From: Streptomyces sp. NBC_00377
Lineage (GTDB): Bacteria; Actinomycetota; Actinomycetes; Streptomycetales; Streptomycetaceae
DNA length: 64,000 nt
Direction: 5' to 3'
Assembly (NCBI RefSeq): GCF_036075115.1
Contig: NZ_CP107958.1
Span: forward strand, 4,526,001-4,590,000
Positions 58,625 to 64,000 of the stretch are shown one piece after another. Under the pieces are notes generated by a model that did not search any database, was not told where the DNA came from, and was given only the letters and a program-made list of their open reading frames with translations. A program made the translations under genes and the position numbers. The first letter of the stretch is position 1. Each line of letters opens with the position of its first letter.

Positions 58625-60241
58625 ATGGCGGCCACTGGAACCGAGAAGCAGGGTGGCAAGGCGTTCTACGTCTCCACCCCCATTTACTACGTCAACGACG
58701 CTCCTCACCTGGGCCACGCCTATACGACCGTCGCAGGCGACGTGCTCACCCGCTGGCACCGCCAGCGCGGCGAGAAGGTGTGGTACCTCACCGGCACGGA
58801 CGAGCACGGTCAGAAGATCATGCGCACCGCGGAGGCGAACGGCGTCAGCCCGCAGGAGTGGGCCGACAAGCTCGTCGACGAGGCCTGGCGCCCCCTCTGG
58901 GAGCACCTGGAGATCGCGAACGACGACTTCATCCGCACCACGCAGCAGCGGCACACCGACCGCGTCCAGGAGTTCGTGCAGGACCTGTACGACAAGGGCG
59001 AGATCTACAAGGGCGGCTACGAGGGCCCGTACTGCGTCGGCTGCGAGGAGTACAAGCTCCCGGGCGAGCTGCTCGACGGCGAGGGCGACTTCGCGGGTCA
59101 GAAGCTGTGCCCGATCCACAAGAAGCCCGTGGAGATCCTCAGCGAGGAGAACTACTTCTTCAAGCTGAGCGAGTACGGCGACAAGCTCCTCGCCCTCTAC
59201 GAGGCGAACCCCGGCTTCATCCAGCCCGAGTCCGCGCGCAACGAGGTCGTGAACTTCGTCCGGCAGGGCCTTCAGGACCTCTCCATCTCGCGTTCCACCT
59301 TCGACTGGGGCATCCCGATCCCGTGGGACCAGAAGCACGTGATCTACGTGTGGGTCGACGCGCTGCTGAACTACGCCACGGCGGTCGGTTACAACGAGAA
59401 CCAGGAGAAGTTCGAAGCCACCTTCCCGGCCGACGTCCACCTGGTCGGCAAGGACATCCTCCGCTTCCACGCGGTGATCTGGCCCGCGATGCTGATGGCG
59501 CAGGGCCTCCCGCTGCCCGGGAAGATCGCCGCGAACGGCTGGCTGATGGTCGGCGGCGAGAAGATGTCGAAGTCGAACCTGACCGGCATCAAGCCGCAGG
59601 ACCTGACCTCGCACTTCGGCGTGGACGCGTACCGCTGGTACTTCCTGCGCGCCATCGCCTTCGGCCAGGACGGCTCGTTCTCGTGGGAGGACTTCTCCGC
59701 CCGCTACACGAGCGAGCTGGCGAACGACTACGGCAATCTCGCCTCCCGCGTGGCCGCGATGGTCGGCAAGTACTTCGACGGCGTCCTGCCCGGGGCCACC
59801 GCCGACAGCGAGGCCGAGAAGGCGCTGCACGACGGTCTGGCGAACGCCGTGGCGGTGGCCGACCGGAAGATCGGCGAGGAGCTGGACTTCCAGGGCGGCA
59901 TCCTGGCCGTGTTCGACTTCGTCAAGCAGGTCAACGGTTACATCACGGAGCAGGAGCCGTGGAAGGTCGCGAAGGACGACTCGGCCGAGGGCCGGGCCCG
60001 CCTCGCGACCATTCTCTACACCGCCGCGGAGTCCCTGCGTGCTGTGGCCGTACTGCTGAACCCCGTCATGCCCGAGACCTCCCAGAAGCTGTGGGACTCG
60101 CTGGGTGCCGAGGCGGTCCTGGGTGCTCTCGCGGACCAGCGGGTCCAGGAAGCCGGCACCTGGGGCATCCTCCCGGCCGGTACCACGGTCACCAAGGGAG
60201 CGGTCCTCTTCCCGCGCCTGGAGGAGAAGCCGACCGCGTAG
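58625..60241 (+). CDS. metG: Methionyl-tRNA synthetase
   Basis: The 538-residue enzyme charges tRNA-Met in the cytoplasm. The class I signatures are the HLGH form of HIGH in YYVNDAPHLGHAYTTVAGD and GGEKMSKSNLTG. A zinc knuckle is seen as YCVGCEEYKLP...CPIHKKP, and the anticodon-binding helical domain ends the protein. It lacks the C-terminal tRNA-binding OB extension. TAGGAT (58611-58616) is a likely -10 box 9 bases before the ATG, so the message is probably leaderless. An upstream in-frame start at 58592 is rejected. Confidence 0.97.
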   Translation: MAATGTEKQGGKAFYVSTPIYYVNDAPHLGHAYTTVAGDVLTRWHRQRGEKVWYLTGTDEHGQKIMRTAEANGVSPQEWADKLVDEAWRPLWEHLEIANDDFIRTTQQRHTDRVQEFVQDLYDKGEIYKGGYEGPYCVGCEEYKLPGELLDGEGDFAGQKLCPIHKKPVEILSEENYFFKLSEYGDKLLALYEANPGFIQPESARNEVVNFVRQGLQDLSISRSTFDWGIPIPWDQKHVIYVWVDALLNYATAVGYNENQEKFEATFPADVHLVGKDILRFHAVIWPAMLMAQGLPLPGKIAANGWLMVGGEKMSKSNLTGIKPQDLTSHFGVDAYRWYFLRAIAFGQDGSFSWEDFSARYTSELANDYGNLASRVAAMVGKYFDGVLPGATADSEAEKALHDGLANAVAVADRKIGEELDFQGGILAVFDFVKQVNGYITEQEPWKVAKDDSAEGRARLATILYTAAESLRAVAVLLNPVMPETSQKLWDSLGAEAVLGALADQRVQEAGTWGILPAGTTVTKGAVLFPRLEEKPTA

Positions 60242-60278
60242 CGTGCGGGCCGGACTCCGCTGCGCGGTGACTGACGAG

Positions 60279-60310
60279 GGGGTCCGGGAACGAACCGTTT
60301 CCCGGACCCC
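60279..60310. terminator. Terminator of metG
   Basis: A 12-bp perfect stem GGGGTCCGGGAA / TTCCCGGACCCC has the 8-base loop cgaaccgt, 38 bases after the stop. Confidence 0.88.
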
Positions 60311-60407
60311 GGTCAGAAATCCGGACCCCGGCCGGAAGACGCGGATGTGGCCCTGTAGAGGTCTCCCCGCCTCCGGTGTGTTCCCGCCAAGCCGTATGGT
60401 TTCCGCC

Positions 60408-60899
60408 ATGGCAGTCCCCAACGTCATCCCGATCGCCTACGAGCCGAGGCACCGCACCGAGTCCATCGGGCGGTACGCGGACGGCCAGTTCCTCGCGTCG
60501 GTCACGTACGCCTTCCCGGAAGGGTTCCGTCTCGACGACGGCTGGGAAGAGCACAAACGCCTCTACACGGTGCTGCACACCTTCGACGAGGACGGCAACT
60601 ACCGTGACTCGGACATCTGGTGCGCCGGTACCTGGGCCGAGCAGCAGCGGGACCCGCACGGCGACGACTCGGTCCTCACCCGGGCCCGTGTCCGCCTCGC
60701 CACCCTCCTGCGGAGCCTGCCCCGCCGCTCCTACACGGACATAGCCGTCCGCCCCTTCCGGCTCACCTACGAGGGCGTGCTGTTCGGCCTGGTGATCCGT
60801 GAGGACAAGGACGAGGACGGCGCCCCCGACACCTGGGCGGAGCTCTACCCGGACCGCCTCGCCTTCGCCGAACCCTGGGACGGCACGTACGACACGTGA
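60408..60899 (+). CDS. Conserved hypothetical protein
   Basis: The 163-residue soluble, acidic protein has the motifs IAYEPRHRTESIGRYADGQF, ASVTYAFPEGFRLDDGWEEH, VLHTFDEDGNYRDSDIWCAG and AELYPDRLAFAEPWDGTYDT. It resembles actinobacterial conserved proteins without known activity. TATGGT (60395-60400) stands 7 bases before the ATG as a possible -10, making a leaderless message likely. An ATG at 60396 would add four residues. Confidence 0.75.
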   Translation: MAVPNVIPIAYEPRHRTESIGRYADGQFLASVTYAFPEGFRLDDGWEEHKRLYTVLHTFDEDGNYRDSDIWCAGTWAEQQRDPHGDDSVLTRARVRLATLLRSLPRRSYTDIAVRPFRLTYEGVLFGLVIREDKDEDGAPDTWAELYPDRLAFAEPWDGTYDT

Positions 60900-61018
60900 C
60901 GGGCCCCGCCCGGCACCCGGAGCTGTCCGGACTCGCGATCGGGCTCGGTGACGGGGGCCGCGGCACGCGGGTGTCCGCGCCGCGCACGCCTCGTCCGCGC
61001 GCGCTTCCCCGTTCGGGA

Positions 61019-61056
61019 CGCGAGGGCCGGGGGCTCGTGGTCTCCCGGCCCTCGCG
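61019..61056. terminator. Convergent terminator hairpin
   Basis: A 13-bp stem CGCGAGGGCCGGG / CCCGGCCCTCGCG with a 12-base loop lies between the hypothetical gene and pectate lyase. Confidence 0.85.
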
Positions 61057-61067
61057 CGTCTGGTGTG

Positions 61068-62411
61068 TTACTTCAGGACGCCCGCGCCCGTGGTCGTCGC
61101 CAGCGAGGTCGGCAGGTTCTTCGCCGAGGTCTCCAGCCCCGCCGTCAGGGTCGGGGTCCAGTTGACCGTCGTCTTCAGGTCCTTCGACGAGGCCGCGTTG
61201 TACGCGGCGACGAGGTCGGTGGCCGTGCCGTTGACGAGGTTGCCGGTGCCCTTGACCGCGCCCGTTCCGTCGCCGCTGAGGAGCTTGGCGACCTTGCCGC
61301 CGGTCGGCACCTTCCAGTAGTTGTTCTCCGCGACGACCTGGGCCTTGGCGCGGGAGTTGATGCTGTACTGCGTCGCGTAGCCGTTGAGGGTCGTGACGTC
61401 GTAGTAGTTGTTGTAGATGTGCACCTGGCCGACCCGGGCCAGCGGGGCGCGCTGGACGATGCCCTTCCAGATGTTGTGGTGGATGGAGACGCGCAGCTTG
61501 CCGGCGGGCTCGCTGTCGCTGCTGCCGATCAGCATCGTCTTGTCGTGGTTGGTGAACTGGTTGCGCGAGACGGTCACCAGGTCCGAGCTCTTGGTGATGT
61601 CCAGGGCGCCGTCGTGGATCTGGTACTCGCGGCCGTAGTACTTGGGGTTGACGCTGTCGAGGTGGGGCGCGTCGGTGAACGTGTCGTGGTCGGCCCAGAC
61701 ATGGGTCGCGCCGCGCAGGGTGACGGAGTCGTAGTTGGAGTTCCAGTTGCCGTCGGCGCCGTCGGTCGGGTCCCACTGGGGGAAGCAGTCCTCGGTGGCG
61801 GCGAAGTTCAGGTTGCGGACGATGACGTTGTCCACGTTCTGGATCTGGAGCATGCCCCCGGATATCCCGGCCGCCGTGCCCGGCACACCGACCACGGTCG
61901 TGTTGGCCGGCACCTTGAAAACGATGTTCTTCGCCTGCTTGGTCTGCGCGGCGGCACGCGCCTTCTCCTGGGTGCCGGAAGGCAGTTTCGACCGGCCGTA
62001 GGAGGAGGGGTCGTACGCCTTCAGATAGGCGGAGAGCGAGTAGCCCGTGCCCGACGCGTAGTCGGCGCAGGTCAGCTTCTTGCCCGCGTCGTTCGTGTTG
62101 GCGTCGATCGTGCCCTTGACCTTGATGATCCGCGGGGCCGTGTCGGAGGCCGACCCGAGGGCCTTCACCAGCTCGGCGCGGGTGGAGACCGTGAAGGTGT
62201 GCGCGGCGTCGGCCTTGGTCCCACCGATGGTGCCCGTGCCGGAGGAGGCCCAGCCGTCCTTGGCGGCGAGCGTCTGGTGGTAAAGATCGACGGTCCCGGC
62301 GTTCGCGTTCATCACGACGACACCGGCGCCGACACCCGCGGCCACTGCGGCGGCCGTGACGAGGAGGGCGCGGCGCGAGCGGAGGGACCGGCGGTGGGAG
62401 GGAGCTGCCAC
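61068..62411 (-). CDS. Secreted pectate lyase (PL1 family)
   Basis: The 447-residue protein has a Tat-like basic signal peptide (RSLRSRRALLVTAAAVAAGV). The PL1 parallel beta helix follows: NVDNVIVRNLNFAATEDCFP, HVWADHDTFTDAPHLDSVNP, DGALDITKSSDLVTVSRNQF with NHDKTMLIG, VSIHHNIWKGIVQRAPLARV and HIYNNYYDV. Calcium-binding Asp residues and the catalytic Arg are in these segments. It cleaves polygalacturonate by beta-elimination, consistent with plant-litter degradation. GTG start with AAGGA upstream. Confidence 0.95.
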   Translation of the reverse strand: MAAPSHRRSLRSRRALLVTAAAVAAGVGAGVVVMNANAGTVDLYHQTLAAKDGWASSGTGTIGGTKADAAHTFTVSTRAELVKALGSASDTAPRIIKVKGTIDANTNDAGKKLTCADYASGTGYSLSAYLKAYDPSSYGRSKLPSGTQEKARAAAQTKQAKNIVFKVPANTTVVGVPGTAAGISGGMLQIQNVDNVIVRNLNFAATEDCFPQWDPTDGADGNWNSNYDSVTLRGATHVWADHDTFTDAPHLDSVNPKYYGREYQIHDGALDITKSSDLVTVSRNQFTNHDKTMLIGSSDSEPAGKLRVSIHHNIWKGIVQRAPLARVGQVHIYNNYYDVTTLNGYATQYSINSRAKAQVVAENNYWKVPTGGKVAKLLSGDGTGAVKGTGNLVNGTATDLVAAYNAASSKDLKTTVNWTPTLTAGLETSAKNLPTSLATTTGAGVLK

Positions 62412-62611
62412 GGGGGATCCTTACAGGGAGGAGCGGGGGTTACGTCCTGTCAGTGGTCGCCGCCGCGTGAAGAGTTGCCGCCCGATGAGGATTTTTTCGG
62501 AGACCCGCGCACAAAGGGCCGGCACAGGCCGCGGCACACTGGGGGCACGCACAGGGGCCGACGCCGGCGCGACTGCCACGCCCACCCGGTCACACCTGGT
62601 ACGACTACTCG

Positions 62612-63289
62612 GTGGACCTTCTCCGACCCCACCTCCGTCTCCTCGCCGAGGCGTTCGACGCCGCCACCGCCGGCGCTCCCTGGGCGCTGGCCGGCGGCTA
62701 TGCGCTCCAGGCACACGAACTGATCCAACGCCCGCACGCGAACGTGGACTTGGCGACGGAGAGCGCGGAGCCGATGCCCCGGCTCGCCGAGGCGCTGGCC
62801 GCGGCGCTCACCTCCGGGGGCCGTCACGAGGCGGCGCTACAGGACTCGGATCCGCTGTCCGCGCACCTGGCCGTGCTGGACCGCACCACGGACACGGTCC
62901 TCCGGTTGGCCCTGCACAAGGAGACCTTCTGGAGCCCGCCCGTAGCGACCTCCTACGGTCCGGTGCTCTCGCTCCCGGACGCGGTGGGCACGAAGGTCCG
63001 GGCGCTGTACGACCGTGGCCTGGCCGTCGACCTGATCGACGCGCGGGCGGCGTCCGCCCGTTTCACCCACCCCGACCTGGAGGAACTGGCCCGCCGCCAC
63101 GCACGGGACGACTTCGACCTGCCCACCCTCCAGGCCCGCCTGACGGGCACGGACCACTACCCGGACTCGGCGTTCACGGCCTACGGCCTGGCCGAGGACC
63201 AGCTCACGGACCTGCGTGCGTGGGCCCAGAGCTGGTCGACGGACATCGCGGAGCGCCTGCTGGAGGAGGGCGCGTCACCGGACGAGTGA
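62612..63289 (+). CDS. AbiEii-like nucleotidyltransferase-fold protein
   Basis: The 225-residue protein resembles the AbiEii/toxin family: WALAGGYALQAHELIQRPHA and SLPDAVGTKVRALYDRGLAV, with DLIDARAA and DDFDLPTLQARL further on. The usual metal-binding SxDlD motif appears as ANVDLATES, keeping only one Asp, so catalytic activity is doubtful. No AbiEi antitoxin gene lies next to it. It may have a role outside toxin-antitoxin systems. GTG start 200 bases from the divergent pectate lyase gene. Confidence 0.75.
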   Translation: MDLLRPHLRLLAEAFDAATAGAPWALAGGYALQAHELIQRPHANVDLATESAEPMPRLAEALAAALTSGGRHEAALQDSDPLSAHLAVLDRTTDTVLRLALHKETFWSPPVATSYGPVLSLPDAVGTKVRALYDRGLAVDLIDARAASARFTHPDLEELARRHARDDFDLPTLQARLTGTDHYPDSAFTAYGLAEDQLTDLRAWAQSWSTDIAERLLEEGASPDE

Positions 63290-63357
63290 ACGGGACGCCC
63301 CGGCCGCCGGATCAGCCGACGGGTCGGTCGACGCCCCGGCCAGGGGACCGGCCGGGA

Positions 63358-64000
63358 TCAGCCGGCGGAGGCGGACGCCTCGGCCGAGGCCGTCTCGGAC
63401 GCGCCCGGCTGGACGGCGTCGTCGGTGCCCTCGTGGGTGGCGTCGGGTTCGACGCCCATGGTGAGGGAACCCACGACACCCCTGGCAATGTTCTTCTTGT
63501 CGTACTTCAGCTTGAGCAGACCACCCTGGACGCCGCTCTGGTCGTAGATCGTGTCCTCGGTGAGGGTGGTGCGCTCGGTGGTGCTGGTGGAGTACGGCGC
63601 CACCTCGGCCGAGGCGAGCACGGACTCCTCGTCGAAGAAGAACTGCCCGGTGTGGCAGGTGTTTCCGCCCTCGTAACCGGCGTCGGTCCACTCACCGCCC
63701 ACGTGCACCTTGGTGTGGATGTGGACGGTGCGGCCGCGGTACCAGCCGGGGAAGACCGTCTTGAAGGTGACGCGTCCCTGCCGGTCGGTCTTCCACGTCC
63801 CGCGCAGATAGCGCTCGTCGTCGGTGGGCTCCTCGTGCGTACCGCCACCCCCGCCGCCCCCGGACGGCGGCTCACCGGTCGGGGCGCCCGAAGGAACGTC
63901 GGTCGGCGTACCGGTCGGGGTGCCGGAGGGCGCGCCACCTCCTCCGCCACCGGTGGAGAGGCTCTCGTATCCCGAGTAGATGCCGAGGGCGTCGCAGTGC
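63358..64000 (-). CDS. Secreted intradiol ring-cleavage dioxygenase, 3' part
   Basis: The gene enters from the right edge, so its start is outside. The visible 213 residues contain the intradiol Fe site. HCDALGIYSGYESL carries the first Tyr ligand. WYRGRTVHIHTKVHV carries the second Tyr and two His ligands. A Gly/Pro/Thr-rich insert separates the two segments. GNTCHTGQFFFDEE follows, and the C-terminus is Ala/Ser-rich. Such exported dioxygenases act on catechols or lignin-like aromatics. Low-complexity insertion within the catalytic domain is unusual but seen in this secreted group. Confidence 0.85.
   Translation of the reverse strand, partial: HCDALGIYSGYESLSTGGGGGGAPSGTPTGTPTDVPSGAPTGEPPSGGGGGGGTHEEPTDDERYLRGTWKTDRQGRVTFKTVFPGWYRGRTVHIHTKVHVGGEWTDAGYEGGNTCHTGQFFFDEESVLASAEVAPYSTSTTERTTLTEDTIYDQSGVQGGLLKLKYDKKNIARGVVGSLTMGVEPDATHEGTDDAVQPGASETASAEASASAG

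Overview
The window is high-GC actinobacterial DNA and almost certainly comes from a Streptomyces chromosome. Supporting signs are strong third-position G/C, many GTG/TTG starts, an XRE-DUF397-ATPase gene set, an LAETG sortase signal, and a contractile injection system (CIS) cluster whose gene order matches the one known from S. coelicolor and S. venezuelae. I see no prophage integrase, plasmid genes, CRISPR array or rRNA.

Region 1 (about 1-25.8 kb) is a complete-looking phage-tail-like CIS locus. A truncated VOC gene is followed by a large LuxR/LAL-type ATPase regulator and a divergent LuxR regulator. Next come a DUF4255 cap/terminator protein and an AAA+ ATPase. Two paralogous single-pass membrane proteins on the opposite strand share their N-terminal half but end in different surface-binding domains (ricin lectin versus ChW-like repeats). 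The main structural operon follows: sheath, tube, chaperone-like protein, a small GpE/DUF6760-like protein, a 1332-residue disordered protein studded with QR motifs, a second tube protein, a LysM protein, VgrG-like spike, gp25-like protein, baseplate J-like protein, tail protein I, and a CisA-like zinc-ribbon membrane protein. There is no PAAR tip, tail fibre or obvious classical tape measure. This fits the intracellular, membrane-associated Streptomyces CIS type.

Region 2 (26-34 kb) is dominated by envelope functions. It has an unusual tRNA-Gly(UCC) with a GUGC T-loop, an LCP-family cell-wall ligase, a secreted lysyl-oxidase-like copper protein with Met/His-rich stretches, a small His-rich protein, a GH26 glycosidase, an M23 peptidase, a DUF7144 membrane protein, a lipoprotein and a DUF6445 oxygenase-like protein.

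Region 3 (34-50 kb) is regulatory and metabolic. It contains an anti-sigma-type ATPase divergent from an XRE-DUF397 pair, a MITE-like element that abuts a truncated hydrolase, MOSC, DUF4142, a GH13 alpha-glucosidase, an LAETG surface protein and a nucleoside hydrolase. A short threonyl-tRNA synthetase is preceded by a leader peptide with three consecutive Thr codons and a terminator hairpin. A GAF/ANTAR protein follows, then an XRE-TPR regulator divergent from a 56-residue secreted peptide gene across a perfect palindrome.

Region 4 (50-64 kb) holds an SH3 secreted protein, a MocR regulator divergent from an alpha/beta hydrolase with paired direct-repeat operators, a FUSC transporter with a palindrome on its -10 box, a vWA protein, methionyl-tRNA synthetase, pectate lyase, an AbiEii-like protein, and a secreted intradiol dioxygenase that runs off the right edge.
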